Program-made: the position numbers and the translations under genes
Part shown: positions 28,374-37,885 of the stretch, piece after piece
Numbering within the stretch: position 1 is the first letter of the stretch
How the letters are laid out: each line of letters begins with the position of its first letter
Notes under the pieces: model-generated
The model's database searches: none
What the model was told of the DNA's origin: nothing
The model's input: only the letters and a program-made list of their open reading frames with translations
Source of the DNA: Salipiger bermudensis
Lineage (GTDB): Bacteria > Pseudomonadota > Alphaproteobacteria > Rhodobacterales > Rhodobacteraceae
DNA: 52,197 nucleotides
Reading direction: 5' to 3'
Assembly: GCF_020171625.1 (NCBI RefSeq)
Contig: NZ_JAIUZY010000018.1
Coordinates: forward strand, 1-52,197

Positions 28374-30302
28374 ATGGCCTCGATCAACACGAGAACGATA
28401 TTGCTCGCCGGCACCGCAAGCGTGGCCTGCACCGCGCCGGCACACGCGCAGCAGCTCGAGGGCTATTACGCGCTCGATCCGCTGTATTTCGAACAGCTCG
28501 ACAGCTTGTCCGGTGCTGCGGACCGCGCCACCTCGATGTACGTGTCGGGGCGCGAGCTTGAACATGCGCGCACCGGCGATCTCAAGGACCTGTTCTCCGG
28601 CATCGCCCCGGTCAGCGTCGGCGGCGCCATTCCGATCGCCCAGAAGATCTTCGTCAACGGCGTCGACATGCTCAATCTCGGCGTTGTGGTCGACGGGACC
28701 GCGCAGAACAACCGCACCTTCCACCACGCCACCGCGAACGCCATCGATCCCGGCCTGCTGGAGGAGGTGCGCGTCGATGCCACCGTCTCGCCCGCCGATG
28801 CCGGGCCCTACGCGCTGGCCGGTTCGGTGGTGCTCGAGACAATAGACCCCGAGCGCCTGCTGGGCGAGGAACGAAACTTCGGCGGCAATCTGCGTCTGAG
28901 CTACGGCGACAACGGCGAGACCTTCCAGCGCGCGCTGACGCTTGCGGGCCGCACCGGCGGGCTGTCGGTGCTGGGCTATGCCAAGCGCGCGGCCGGCGAG
29001 GATTATGTCACAGGTGGTGGCGACACCATGGGCGGCACCGCTGCCGATCTCGACAGCCTGCTCGGCAAGATCGCCTACGAGAGCAAGAGCGGTCATCGCC
29101 TCGAGTACTCGGGCCAGCAGCTTCGCGATGACACGTTGCGCCAGTACCGAGCCAATTTCGGTGGCGATGACACGAACCTGCGCACCTATGACACCACGCG
29201 CACCAGCTACTCGCTGCGCTACGAGAACACCGCCGCCACGGGGCTGTGGGATCCCTCGGCGCATATCGGCTACTCGGAAAGTGACATCATCATCGATTTT
29301 CCGTATGACAGCAACGGTCTGTCTTGGACCAAGTCGGCGACGTTGATGAACACGTTCAACCTCGCGACTGGCACTGTCAACGCGGGCTACGACTGGCGCG
29401 AGCGCTTCGGGGAATACGACAGCCCCGCCTATGAGACTTACCTGACAGAGCAAAGTGTCACTCAAGGCCTTTTCGCGCAGGCCCGTCTGAGTCCGACCGA
29501 CGCGCTCGGCCTGTCCTTCGGCGCCCGCTACGACTGGCAGGAGTTCGAGGGCGTGACCGGCGAGGAGGTGTCTCATTCCGGTGCATCGGGCAACGTCTCG
29601 GCGACCTACGCGGTGACCGATCAGCTGACGCTGCGCGGCGGTGTCTCGTCGGTCTTCGGTGGCATCGACATCGAGGACAACTACATCTTCGAGAGATTTG
29701 TCCTGCCCTTCGACTACGGCACGCTTGATCCGTCGCGCGCCCGCAACGCCTCGCTCGGCCTCGACTGGGAGCGCGGCAGGCTCAAGCTTGGCGGTGAACT
29801 CTTCATCACCCAGATCGACAATGCCCGCAATGGCAGCGAGAATTTCGATTTCGAGAGCCGCGGCTTCAACATCGGCGCCAGCTATGGCTGGGACACCGGC
29901 TTTGCCCGCTTCACCCTCTCGAAGAGCGACACCACCGTCGACGGAGACCGGACCGACAGCTACGACCAGCTTGATTTCGGTGCCCCGCTTGGAACGGTCA
30001 TGGCATTCGAGATCGATCAGGAGACCGGTATCGACGGGCTGAACGTCGGCGGCGGCATCGATGCCGCGCTCGATTACGAGATGCCCTCGGGCCTCGAGGA
30101 TCTCGACGGCTACACCGTGTTCAACGCCTATGCCGAATACGTGCCGCCGCGGCTCGACAACATCACCGTGCGCGCGTCCGTCGAGAACCTGTTCGACAGG
30201 GACTACGCGGATCGCGCCACCTATGGCAACGAATACGCCGGGTTCACCCCGATCAACGAGCCGGGGCGGACGTACTCGCTCACCGTCATCAGCCGCTTCT
30301 GA
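28374..30302 (+). CDS. TonB-dependent outer-membrane receptor
   Basis: A 642-residue receptor with a signal peptide ending PAHAQQ (about 26 residues). A plug domain follows (about 50-165; LKDLFSGIAPVSVGG, IFVNGVDMLNLGVVVDGT). The beta barrel ends in the typical ENLFDRDYADRATYGNEYAG, and the terminal residue is Phe (ISRF). ATG 28374 follows GAAGGGAAC; a GTG at 28356 is less likely. The overall pattern fits siderophore/haem receptors, but the ligand cannot be named. A MarR regulator is convergent and a large palindrome lies upstream. No TonB, ExbBD or periplasmic importer is adjacent. Confidence 0.88.
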   Translation: MASINTRTILLAGTASVACTAPAHAQQLEGYYALDPLYFEQLDSLSGAADRATSMYVSGRELEHARTGDLKDLFSGIAPVSVGGAIPIAQKIFVNGVDMLNLGVVVDGTAQNNRTFHHATANAIDPGLLEEVRVDATVSPADAGPYALAGSVVLETIDPERLLGEERNFGGNLRLSYGDNGETFQRALTLAGRTGGLSVLGYAKRAAGEDYVTGGGDTMGGTAADLDSLLGKIAYESKSGHRLEYSGQQLRDDTLRQYRANFGGDDTNLRTYDTTRTSYSLRYENTAATGLWDPSAHIGYSESDIIIDFPYDSNGLSWTKSATLMNTFNLATGTVNAGYDWRERFGEYDSPAYETYLTEQSVTQGLFAQARLSPTDALGLSFGARYDWQEFEGVTGEEVSHSGASGNVSATYAVTDQLTLRGGVSSVFGGIDIEDNYIFERFVLPFDYGTLDPSRARNASLGLDWERGRLKLGGELFITQIDNARNGSENFDFESRGFNIGASYGWDTGFARFTLSKSDTTVDGDRTDSYDQLDFGAPLGTVMAFEIDQETGIDGLNVGGGIDAALDYEMPSGLEDLDGYTVFNAYAEYVPPRLDNITVRASVENLFDRDYADRATYGNEYAGFTPINEPGRTYSLTVISRF

Positions 30303-30310
30303 GCCTCCCG

Positions 30311-30333
30311 CCGCGCCCGGACGCCGGGCGCGG
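30311..30333. terminator. Terminator-like hairpin between the TonB receptor and marR
   Basis: CCGCGCCCGG (30311-30320) and CCGGGCGCGG (30324-30333) pair perfectly over 10 bp with loop ACG. It lies between two convergent genes; the T-run is very short. Confidence 0.6.
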
Positions 30334-30344
30334 TTCCCCGCCGG

Positions 30345-30851
30345 TCAGGGATAGAGCCGGATCAGCATGCGTGACAGCGCATAGGCCTCCTCGGTGCTCA
30401 TCCGGGGGCCGAGCCGCGCGCGAATGGCCTCCTCGTAGACCGTCCAGAGGCGTGCGTGCAGCCCTTGCCCGGCCTCGGTCAGCGCCAGCAACTGCCCGCG
30501 CCCCGGGCCCGGCCGCGGGCTGCGGCGAATCCAGCCGGTCGCCTCGAGCCGGGCGGCATGCCGCGAGAGCGAGTATTGCGGCATGAACAGCTTGTCTTCC
30601 AGCGTGGCCATCGCGATGCCATCCGGTCCGGCGCGCTCGAGCTCGAGCAGGATCTCGTACCAGACCGGATCGTCGACGCCCTCGCCCTTGAGCGCGCGCG
30701 CGATGTCGGGGCCAAGACTGCGCTGGATCCGCATCAGATTGAACCAGACGCGGTTATACGCCATCTCGTCATAGGGATCTGCCGCGAATTCCGGGTGCCT
30801 GCTGTCTGTGCCTTGCGCGCTCACGTCGGGTCTCCAGAGATCATCCGGCAT
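30345..30851 (-). CDS. MarR-family transcriptional regulator
   Basis: A 168-residue regulator with a central winged helix: WYEILLELERAGPDGIAMA, then LEDKLFMPQYSLSRHAARLE as the recognition region, followed by a basic wing RRSPRPGPGRGQLLALTEAG. The start at 30851 (MPDDLWRP) is taken because upstream in-frame codons look non-coding. It converges on the TonB receptor gene and is the only regulator beside it, so it may control that gene through the 28-bp palindrome. Confidence 0.82.
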   Translation of the reverse strand: MPDDLWRPDVSAQGTDSRHPEFAADPYDEMAYNRVWFNLMRIQRSLGPDIARALKGEGVDDPVWYEILLELERAGPDGIAMATLEDKLFMPQYSLSRHAARLEATGWIRRSPRPGPGRGQLLALTEAGQGLHARLWTVYEEAIRARLGPRMSTEEAYALSRMLIRLYP

Positions 30852-31011
30852 CGGGATACCCTGCCGGGGCCGGTAGGCCAAGGGTCGGCAGAGACCGCCT
30901 GTTGTGAGCCCGCGGCAAGCCCGAGACGGTCGCCACTCTGTTCGGCACCCGCACGGGCTGGCAGCCGAAGTTTGAGCCACTCCCCGTCCCTTGGACAGGA
31001 TCTGGCATAAT

Positions 31012-31270
31012 TTAAGCTACTCGTTGCACCTGCTGATCGGGTTGGTTGTTATCATTTCTCTGCCAGTAGACCAGCGCTGGAGGCTGGCCGCCCAGGGCTG
31101 AATGCGGGCGCTGGTGGTTGTAGAAGCTCATCCATTTCCGGATGGCTGCCTTTGTCTTAAAACCGGTCTCCCAGGCATGCAGGAAGACGCATTCGTATTT
31201 CGGGCTACGCCAAAATCTCTCGATGAAGATGTTGTCGAGGAAGCGGTCCTTCCCGTCCATCGATATGCGC
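31012..31270 (-). pseudogene. IS3-family transposase (orfB) C-terminal remnant
   Basis: About 85 codons: ISMDGKDRFLDNIFIERFWR, YECVFLHAWETG, FYNHQRPHSALGGQPPALVY and a stop at 31012. This is the C-terminal end of an IS3-type integrase, including the region of the last catalytic Glu. Similarity ends near 31270, just left of the complete IS3 element, so the two are different elements lying side by side. Confidence 0.75.
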
Positions 31271-31393
31271 ACGCTGGACCGGCGGAGCCGATCCGTCCAG
31301 GCAAAGGAGAGGTGGCCGGGGAAATCTGAACAGCCGAGATAAGTGGATTTTCCGCGCAACAGCGGTATGATGCTGCGAGCAAGGAGAAGACCC

Positions 31394-31705
31394 ATGGCAA
31401 GACGATCGCGCCGGAATCACGGCCCGGCGTTCAAGGCGAAAGTGGCGGTGGCAGCGATCAAGGGTGAGAAGACACTGGTCGAGCTGGCGCAGGATTTCGA
31501 CCTGCACCCGAACCAGATTAAATAATGGCGAGACCAACTCTTGGAAGGTGCGACTGGCGTATTCGGCGAAGCCCCAAAGGGCGATGGCGAGCCCAAGATC
31601 GACGTGAAGACTCTGCATGCAAAGATCGGAGAGTTAACGCTTGAGAACGATTTTTTATCCGATGCGCTTGGCAAGGCGGGTCTGCTGCCGAGCGCGAAAA
31701 GATGA
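31394..31705 (+). pseudogene. IS3 transposase orfA with a nonsense mutation
   Basis: The start MARRSRRNHGPAFKAKVAVA is a normal IS3 OrfA helix-turn-helix. A TAA at 31523-31525 stands where the family has a Gln (NQIKQW). Beyond it the frame stays open as WRDQLLEGATGVFG and TLENDFLSDALGKAGLLPS to the TGA at 31703. A single base change explains the loss. Confidence 0.8.
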
Positions 31706-32532
31706 TGGATCGGAAAGCAAAGCTCGGTTTGTCGCGCCAGGCCAGGGTCCTCGGGACCAGCCGGAGCAGCATCTACTATCAGCCCCAGCCGGTTGGCGAT
31801 GCTGATCTGAAGCTGATGCACCGAATCGACCAGTTGCACATGGAATTACCATTCGCGGGCAGCCGGATGCTACAAGGTCTGCTTGTCCGGGAGGGGTTCG
31901 TCGTGGGACGCCTTCACGTCGCCACGCTGATGAAGCACATGGGCATCGAGGCCCTGTATCGCAAGCCCAACACCTCGAAACCAGCCCCGGGCCACAAGAT
32001 CTACCCCTACCTGCTCAGGAACCTCTCCATCACGCGCCCCAACCCTGTCTGGGCAATGGATACTACCTACATCCCGATGGCCCGAGGTTTCATCTACCTC
32101 GCGGCGGTGGTCGACTGGGCCAAGCGCCGTGTCCTGGCCTGGCGGGTATCAATCACGCTGGATGCGAGCTTCTGCATCGAGGCGCTGGAGGAAGCCTTGG
32201 CGAAGCACAGTCAGCCCGAGATCTTCAACAGCGATCAGGGCAGCCAGTTCACATCCACCGACTTCATCAAGGTTCTGGCGGCCCGGCAGATCAAAATCAG
32301 CATGGACGGCAAGGGCGCGTGGCATGACAACGTCTTCGTCGAGCGCCTGTGGCGGAGCATCAAGTACGAGGAGGTCTACCTCCGGGCCTACGCCAGCGTC
32401 TCCGAGGCGCGCACCGGCATCGGTCGCTACATCGGCTTCTACAACGGACGCCGCCCCCATTGATCCCTTGACGGCAGGACGCCGGATCGAGCTTACTTCA
32501 ACTTGCCGCTGCCCGAGCTGGCAGCGGCATAA
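31702..32532 (+). pseudogene. IS3 transposase orfB with a late nonsense mutation
   Basis: The integrase frame starts with ATG 31702, overlapping the orfA stop. DDE residues are visible in WAMDTTYIPM, NSDQGSQFTS and the ERLWRSIKYEEVY region. A TGA at 32461-32463, after FYNGRRPH, replaces the expected Ser codon. The frame then continues SLDGRTPDRAYFNLPLPELA to TAA at 32530-32532. About 23 C-terminal residues would be lost; residual activity cannot be excluded for OrfB alone. Confidence 0.78.
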
Positions 32533-32623
32533 CCGAGGCGGAAAACCACTTAGAGAACTCCCGGAACCTGTTCAGACAAACCGAGCCACCTCTGCGCGGC
32601 AAACTGCTAGGAACCCAATGCCC

Positions 32624-33724
32624 CTATTGTGACAGCATGCTGTCGAACTCGAAGGTCACGATGAGGCCATCTAACTTCGTGTCCACGTCGAGCTTGGCGT
32701 CAAGTTCCGCTGATATCACCGCCGCGATCTGCATGCCAAGACCGCCGGTCGACAGCTCGGCGTCCTTCGACAGCCCAACACCGTTGTCCCGGCAAGTCAC
32801 CAGAATGCGAGTATCCGCATTCCGCGTCACGATGACGTCGATCTGTCCGGGGCGATTGTCAGGGAACGCATGCTTGAACGCGTTCGCGACGAACTCGTTG
32901 ATCAGCGTGCCAACCGCGACAGCCTGGTTCGAGGTCACTTTCGTATCGGTCACCTGACATTTTAGCGTGACGTTGTCCGGCGCAATCTGCCGGAAGTGCG
33001 ACATCAGGTTTTCGATGTACCGACCGATCTCGATGATATGTCCCGCATCCGTGCGGTAGAGTTCCTGGTGGAGCATCGTGACTGCGTCGATCCTGGACCC
33101 TATCGTTGCAAGCGCCTCTGTCGTCTCCTCCGCCTTTGCGTTTCGACCCGCGAGGCGAACGAGCGACGACAGGGACTGCAGCGAGTTTTTTACTCGATGG
33201 TCTACCTCTTTCCGCAGCATTTCGGCGTGTCTGAGCATCTTTCGGAGATCGAGTTGCGCCATGACCTGGTTAGCCAAGACGCGGAGCGTGTCGCGCTGGA
33301 GTGGCGTCAGCTCCCTCGGCTCGTAGTCGAGAACGCACAATGTCCCGAGCGGTAGTCCTTCGGCTGTCTTCAAAAGCGCGCCGGCATAGAACCGCAGCCC
33401 GGGATCGCCGCAGCAGAGCGGGTTGTCGGACATTCTCTGATCCAGCAACGTGTCGTGGATTTCGACAAACTCATCCTCCAGAATGACGTGCGAGCATAGC
33501 GACGTGGCCAAAGGCGTTTCGCGCACACCGAGGCCTGTTTCGGCCTTGAACCACTGCCGCTCGGCATCGATGAAATTGATCACGGAGATCGAGGTGCCGC
33601 AGGCGGCGGCGGCAAGCTGCACGATGTCATCGAATTCGCGTTCCCGCTCGGTTTCGAGGATTTCGTAAGCGTAAAGCGCGGCGAGGCGTTCGGTTTGCTG
33701 AGGATGGGATGGGGCAACGGACAT
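32624..33724 (-). CDS. GAF-domain sensor histidine kinase (HisKA_2 / HWE-like type)
   Basis: A 366-residue soluble kinase. Residues about 20-160 form a GAF domain (FDDIVQLAAAACGTSISVIN, ATSLCSHVILEDEFVEIHD). His176 in KEVDHRVKNSLQSLSSLVRL is the phospho-acceptor of the HisKA_2 type. The ATPase region has INEFVANAFKHAF and GVGLSKDAELSTGGLGMQI. No membrane helix or receiver domain is present and no response regulator is adjacent, so its partner is encoded elsewhere. Such kinases often feed light, redox or general-stress pathways in alphaproteobacteria; the signal here is unknown. Confidence 0.85.
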   Translation of the reverse strand: MSVAPSHPQQTERLAALYAYEILETEREREFDDIVQLAAAACGTSISVINFIDAERQWFKAETGLGVRETPLATSLCSHVILEDEFVEIHDTLLDQRMSDNPLCCGDPGLRFYAGALLKTAEGLPLGTLCVLDYEPRELTPLQRDTLRVLANQVMAQLDLRKMLRHAEMLRKEVDHRVKNSLQSLSSLVRLAGRNAKAEETTEALATIGSRIDAVTMLHQELYRTDAGHIIEIGRYIENLMSHFRQIAPDNVTLKCQVTDTKVTSNQAVAVGTLINEFVANAFKHAFPDNRPGQIDVIVTRNADTRILVTCRDNGVGLSKDAELSTGGLGMQIAAVISAELDAKLDVDTKLDGLIVTFEFDSMLSQ

Positions 33725-34158
33725 GTAAGGTGGCGCTAAATCAACTCAGTGTTTCTTGCTATAACACATTATTGGATGATGAAAACTCGCAGAGAGCCTT
33801 TGAAGATGGCGCTTCCATCACGCGATCGATGCATTTTCGTTCGGCGGCGTCTGCTTGAGCGATTCAAATCAAATTCATTCTAAGGACAAGAAGTGGACTT
33901 TCGTGAAGCCGCAGCGAAAGCGCACTTGTTCGCGGAGCTGACCTCGGTGTGCCAGACCTTGCTGCACGATGCCACGGATGGCCGGTTTGGGGAAGCTGCG
34001 CTGCAGCAAAGCCAGCTTGGCGAATGTCCGGAGAGGGCCGAAGGGAGACATGGCAGCACCTCCAGTCGTGTCTTCCGACACCGCTCCTCGGTCTTATCCG
34101 GGCGGTGCTCTGACCGGCCGTTACTGCAGCTGTGCTACCATGCCCCCACGCCCGGTCT
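33725..34158. other. Gene-poor stretch upstream of the kinase
   Basis: No convincing gene was found. The first 170 bases are comparatively AT-rich and should hold the kinase promoter. From about 33908 the sequence resembles, weakly, the dispersed element seen near 42.9 and 45.2 kb (GCGCACTTGTTCGCGGAGC, then TGACCTC). Open frames here lack ribosome sites and family features. Confidence 0.4.
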
Positions 34159-34878
34159 TCACCGCGCCAAGAACATCTCCACGAAGCGGCTTGCGGGGCG
34201 GCTGCGGAGCTCGACCGGGGGGCCGACCTGCTCGATCCGGCCCATGGACATCACCACCACCACGTCCGCCAGCTCCATCGCCTCGTCCTGGTCGTGCGTG
34301 ACGAAGACCGTGGTGAGCCCGGTGCTGTCGTGGATCTCGCGCAGGCCCTGGCGCAGGTCCTTGCGGACCTTGGCGTCGAGCGCGCCGAAGGGCTCGTCCA
34401 GCAGCAACATGCGCGGGTCGATCGCTAGCGCCCGCGCGAGGGCAACGCGCTGGCGCTGGCCGCCGGACAGCTGCGATGGATAGCGCGGCCCGATGTCCGG
34501 CAGCTGGATGAGGTCCAGCAGGCGTAGCACGCGCCGGTCGATCTCGGCCTTGGTCGGGCGGCTGCGGCGGGGGCGGGCGCGCAGCCCGTAGGCGATGTTC
34601 TCGAACACCGTCATGTGTCGGAAGAGGGCGTAGTGCTGGAACACGAACCCCGCGCGCCGATCCTGTACCCTGAGGCCGGTGGCATCCTGCCCGTCGAAGC
34701 GCACGCGCCCCGCGCTCGGGATCTCGAGCCCGCCAAGGATGCGCAGCAGCGTGGTCTTGCCGGACCCCGAGGGGCCAAGCAGCGCCACCAGCGCCCCGGA
34801 CGGGATGGTGAGGGACACCGGGTGCAGCGCGGTCTGGGCGCCGAAGCTCTTGGTGAGGTCTTCGATGTCGATGTTCAT
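34159..34878 (-). CDS. cysA: Sulfate ABC transporter ATPase (CysA type, short form)
   Basis: A 239-residue ATPase with Walker [32 protein letters not shown] typical of Cys[31 protein letters not shown] and [13 protein letters not shown]. It ends right after [13 protein letters not shown] and so lacks the roughly 100-residue C-terminal regulatory region of longer CysA proteins. It is the last gene of the sulfate operon, 13 bases after cysW. Confidence 0.85.
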   Translation of the reverse strand: MNIDIEDLTKSFGAQTALHPVSLTIPSGALVALLGPSGSGKTTLLRILGGLEIPSAGRVRFDGQDATGLRVQDRRAGFVFQHYALFRHMTVFENIAYGLRARPRRSRPTKAEIDRRVLRLLDLIQLPDIGPRYPSQLSGGQRQRVALARALAIDPRMLLLDEPFGALDAKVRKDLRQGLREIHDSTGLTTVFVTHDQDEAMELADVVVVMSMGRIEQVGPPVELRSRPASRFVEMFLAR

Positions 34879-34891
34879 GGATTCGGTCCTC

Positions 34892-35749
34892 TCAGTGACG
34901 GCGGGTGGCGGCCAGCAGGTCGGCGTGGCGCCATTCCAGCAACGATTTCAGGGCAAGCGTGACGAGGGCCAGCAGCGCAAGCGCGGCGGCAAGGCTGAAG
35001 GCGGCGGTGGCGAGGTACTCGTTGTAGAGCATCTCGACCATGATCGGCATGGTGGTGGTCTCGCCCCGTATCTTGCCCGAGACGACGGCCACGGCGCCGA
35101 ATTCACCCATCGCGCGGGCATTGCACAGAAGCACGCCATAGAGCAGCGCCCAGCGGATGTTGGGCAGGGTCACGGTGCGGAAGGCGCGCCAGCCCGAGGC
35201 CCCGAGGGTCAGCGCCGCCTCTTCCTCGGCGCGGCCCTGTTCGATCATCACGGGGATGAGCTCGCGGGCCACGAAGGGGAAGGTGACGAAGAGGGTCGCC
35301 AGGATGATGCCGGGCAGGGCGAAGACGATCCGCATGTCATGGGTGATCAGCCAGCCGCCAAGGGTGCTGTTGCTGCCGAAGAGCAGCACCAGTGCCAGCC
35401 CTGCCACCACCGGCGAGACCGAGAAGGGCAGGTCGATGAGCGTCACCAGAAACGCCTTGCCGCGGAAGTCGAAGCGGGCAATGGCCCATGCGGCGGCGAT
35501 GCCGACAGCGGCATTGAGCGGCACAGTGATCACTGCCACCAGCAGCGTCAGGCCGATGGCCGAGCGGGCGTCGGGCTGGGCCAGCGCCTGCAGCGCCGCG
35601 GGCAGGCCGTCTGCCAGCGCCTCGGAGAACACCGCGGCGAGGGGGGCGAGCAGCAGTACGGCGACCAGCGACAGCACCAGCAGGATCACCAGAAAGCGCA
35701 CTCCGCGTGGCTCGGTGGTGACGGGAACAGGGTGGACGACATCAGACAT
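34892..35749 (-). CDS. cysW: Sulfate ABC transporter permease CysW
   Basis: A 285-residue permease with six helices. It carries [20 protein letters not shown], a CysW hallmark, [15 protein letters not shown], the EAA loop [20 protein letters not shown] and [19 protein letters not shown]. The start overlaps the end of the small membrane-protein gene by 8 bases. It imports sulfate/thiosulfate together with CysT and CysA. Confidence 0.9.
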   Translation of the reverse strand: MSDVVHPVPVTTEPRGVRFLVILLVLSLVAVLLLAPLAAVFSEALADGLPAALQALAQPDARSAIGLTLLVAVITVPLNAAVGIAAAWAIARFDFRGKAFLVTLIDLPFSVSPVVAGLALVLLFGSNSTLGGWLITHDMRIVFALPGIILATLFVTFPFVARELIPVMIEQGRAEEEAALTLGASGWRAFRTVTLPNIRWALLYGVLLCNARAMGEFGAVAVVSGKIRGETTTMPIMVEMLYNEYLATAAFSLAAALALLALVTLALKSLLEWRHADLLAATRRH

Positions 35750-35996
35750 TCACGGATCTCCTGGCGTGCCGGGGCCAGTGGGGACACCGGGGCCTCCGAT
35801 GGATGGCGTCCTGCACCGCCATCGTGGTGAGGAACCCGCCAAGCGTTGCGGGCCCGCCGAGCGCCCATGCAAGCAGCACCCACCCCCATCCAGCGCCGGA
35901 CGCGCCGACAAAGGATGCTATGGCAAGGCCGCAAAGCCCGCAGGCGATGGCGAGGGCGATCCCCGATCCCGGGGCGGGGCGATGGGGGTCAGGCAT
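35742..35996 (-). CDS. 84-residue two-helix membrane protein inside the sulfate operon
   Basis: This small gene lies between cysT and cysW and overlaps each by 8 bases. It encodes two hydrophobic stretches (about residues 12-32 and 36-60, rich in Gly/Ala/Trp, including [15 protein letters not shown]) and a basic, His/Arg-rich tail ([14 protein letters not shown]). The tight overlaps on both sides support a real, translated gene. I do not recognise the family. An accessory subunit of the transporter is a reasonable inference. Confidence 0.65.
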   Translation of the reverse strand: MPDPHRPAPGSGIALAIACGLCGLAIASFVGASGAGWGWVLLAWALGGPATLGGFLTTMAVQDAIHRRPRCPHWPRHARRSVNV

Positions 35997-36819
35997 GTCC
36001 GGTCCTCCGTCTGGTCCCGGTCTGGATGAGGTTGAGGGCAAGCAGCATGGCAAACGAGATCATCAGCATGGCGATCCCGATCGCGGCAGCGGCGTCGTAG
36101 TTGTATTCCTCGAGCCGGATCACGATGAGCAGCGGCGCGATCTCGGTCTCGAAGGGCAGGTTACCGGCGATGAAGATCACCGAGCCGTATTCTCCGACCG
36201 ACCGCGCCAGTGCGAGCGCGAAGCCGGTCAGAAGGGCCGGTGTCAGGGTCGGCAGCACCACCCGCCGCAGCGTCACCGCGCGGGAGGCGCCAAGGGTGGC
36301 CGACGCTTCCTCGAGCTCGGGGTCGAGCTCTTCGAGCACCGGCTGCACGCTGCGCACCACGAAGGGCAGTCCGATGAAGATCAGCGCCAGCCAGATGCCC
36401 GGCTCGGCATAGGCGACCCGCACCGGCAGGAGCTGCCCGAAGGCGCCGTTCGGGGCGTAGAGCGCGGTCAGCGCGATGCCTGCCACCGCCGTGGGCAGCG
36501 CGAAGGGCAGGTCCACCGCCGCGTCGATGAGGCGGCGCCCCGGAAATCGGTAGCGCACCAGCACCCAGGCCAGCAGCAGGCCGAAGACCAGGTTGACCAG
36601 TGACGCGATCAACGCTGCCCGGAACGACAGCCCCAGCGCGGCCCAGATGCGCGGCGTGTTCACCATGCCCCACAGCTCTGTCGGGCCAAGGGCGATGCCC
36701 CGCCCCAGCAGGAAGGCGATGGGCAGGAGCACCACGGCGGACAGCGCCGCCATGGTGATGCCGAAGCCGAGGCCAAAGCCCGGCAACGGCGAGGGTGCGA
36801 CGAAGCGGTGGGTGGCCAT
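35989..36819 (-). CDS. cysT: Sulfate ABC transporter permease CysT
   Basis: A 276-residue permease. Signature parts are ALGLSFRAALIASLVNLVFG, DLPFALPTAVAGIALTALY, FVVRSVQPVLEELDPELEEA with the EAA loop ATLGASRAVTLRRVVLPTL, and ARSVGEYGSVIFIAGNLP. The start at 36819 has GAGGGC upstream and lies one base after the stop of the binding-protein gene; an in-frame ATG at 36861 would overlap it. Confidence 0.9.
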   Translation of the reverse strand: MATHRFVAPSPLPGFGLGFGITMAALSAVVLLPIAFLLGRGIALGPTELWGMVNTPRIWAALGLSFRAALIASLVNLVFGLLLAWVLVRYRFPGRRLIDAAVDLPFALPTAVAGIALTALYAPNGAFGQLLPVRVAYAEPGIWLALIFIGLPFVVRSVQPVLEELDPELEEASATLGASRAVTLRRVVLPTLTPALLTGFALALARSVGEYGSVIFIAGNLPFETEIAPLLIVIRLEEYNYDAAAAIGIAMLMISFAMLLALNLIQTGTRRRTGHA

Positions 36820-36820
36820 G

Positions 36821-37867
36821 TCATCTGCCCTCGTAGATCTGGTCGAAGATCCCGCCGTCACCGAAGAACCTCGGCTGCGCCTCGGCCCAGCCGCCGAATT
36901 CGTCGATGGAGATGCGGGTCAGCTGCGGGAAGCGGTCCAGCTCGTCCTGCGGCACCTTCGAGGTGTCCCAGGCGCGGTAGTGATGCCGGACCGCCAGGGC
37001 TTGCGCCTCGGGGCTGTAGAGCTGCCGAAGGTAGGCGAAGGCGGCCTCGCGCTGTGCATTGGAGGTGATGTTGCCATCCACCACCGTCACCGGCGGCTCC
37101 GCCAGCATGGAGATCGACGGCACCACAATGTCGAAGGCATTCTCGCCCTGTTCCTCGAGCGCGAGGAAGGCCTCGTTCTCCCAGGCCAGCAGCACGTCGC
37201 CGAGGCCGCGCTGCGCGAAGGTGTTGGTCGCCCCGCGCGCCCCGGTGTCGAGCACCGGCACGTTGGCAAAGAGCTGCGCCATGTAGTCGCGCGCCTGCGC
37301 CTCGTCTCCGCCGTAGGCGTCGAGCGCCCAGGCCCAGGCCGCGAGGAAGTTCCAGCGCGCGCCGCCCGAGGTCTTGGGGTTGGGGGTGATGACCTCCACG
37401 TCCTCGGCCACGAGGTCACCCCAGTCGGTGATGCCCTTGGGGTTCCCGTCCCGCACCAGGAACACGATGGTCGAGGTATAGGGCGCCGAGTTGTGCGCAA
37501 GCCGGCTCTGCCAGTCCTCCGGGATTTTGCCGGTGCGTGTCGCGATGGCGTCGATGTCGGCGGAGAGCGCCAGCGTGACCACCGACGCCTCGAGCCCGTC
37601 GATGACCGCGCGGGCCTGTCCGCCGGACCCGCCATGGGACTGGCGCAGCGTCAGCCGGCCATTGCCCTCGGCCTGCCACCAGTCGGCAAACCAGGCATTG
37701 TACTCGCGGTAGAATTCCCGCGTCGGATCGTAGGACACGTTGAGGATCTGGACCTCTTCCTGCGCGCGGGCACCGGGAGCGGTGGTCGCGGCGAGGCCGG
37801 CGGCGATCAGTGCGAGGATCGCGCGGCGATGGAACGGCGTGCCGGCGGTTGTCTGGCTTCTGGGCAT
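36821..37867 (-). CDS. Sulfate-binding periplasmic protein
   Basis: A 348-residue Sbp/CysP-type receptor. A signal peptide of about 35 residues contains a twin-arginine-like RR before the hydrophobic stretch and ends PGARAQ. Family motifs are LNVSYDPTREFYREYN, LRQSHGGSGGQARAVIDGL, PKTSGGARWNFLAAWAWAL and DTGARGATNTFAQRGLGDVL. It is the first gene of the sulfate operon. Whether it prefers sulfate or thiosulfate cannot be decided from these motifs. Confidence 0.9.
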   Translation of the reverse strand: MPRSQTTAGTPFHRRAILALIAAGLAATTAPGARAQEEVQILNVSYDPTREFYREYNAWFADWWQAEGNGRLTLRQSHGGSGGQARAVIDGLEASVVTLALSADIDAIATRTGKIPEDWQSRLAHNSAPYTSTIVFLVRDGNPKGITDWGDLVAEDVEVITPNPKTSGGARWNFLAAWAWALDAYGGDEAQARDYMAQLFANVPVLDTGARGATNTFAQRGLGDVLLAWENEAFLALEEQGENAFDIVVPSISMLAEPPVTVVDGNITSNAQREAAFAYLRQLYSPEAQALAVRHHYRAWDTSKVPQDELDRFPQLTRISIDEFGGWAEAQPRFFGDGGIFDQIYEGR

Positions 37868-37885
37868 GCGGATTTCCTTTGCGTC

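Larger units (their letters stand above)
31327..32574 (+). mobile_element. IS3-family insertion sequence, inactivated
   Basis: A 1,248-bp element bounded by TGAACAG (31327) and CTGTTCA (32574). The inner parts of the terminal repeats also match: TAAGTGGATTTTCCGC on the left and the reverse complement of TAAGTGGTTTTCCGC on the right. It carries orfA and orfB in the usual overlapping order. Both genes contain a single in-frame stop. No clear target-site duplication is visible. Confidence 0.75.

Noticed and set aside
33725-33892. Response-regulator gene paired with the GAF histidine kinase
   Set aside because: No receiver-domain frame exists on either strand near the kinase; the partner must be elsewhere.
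33893-34483. 196-codon plus-strand frame running into the cysA region
   Set aside because: The second half is antisense to cysA and the first half has no ribosome site or recognisable domain.
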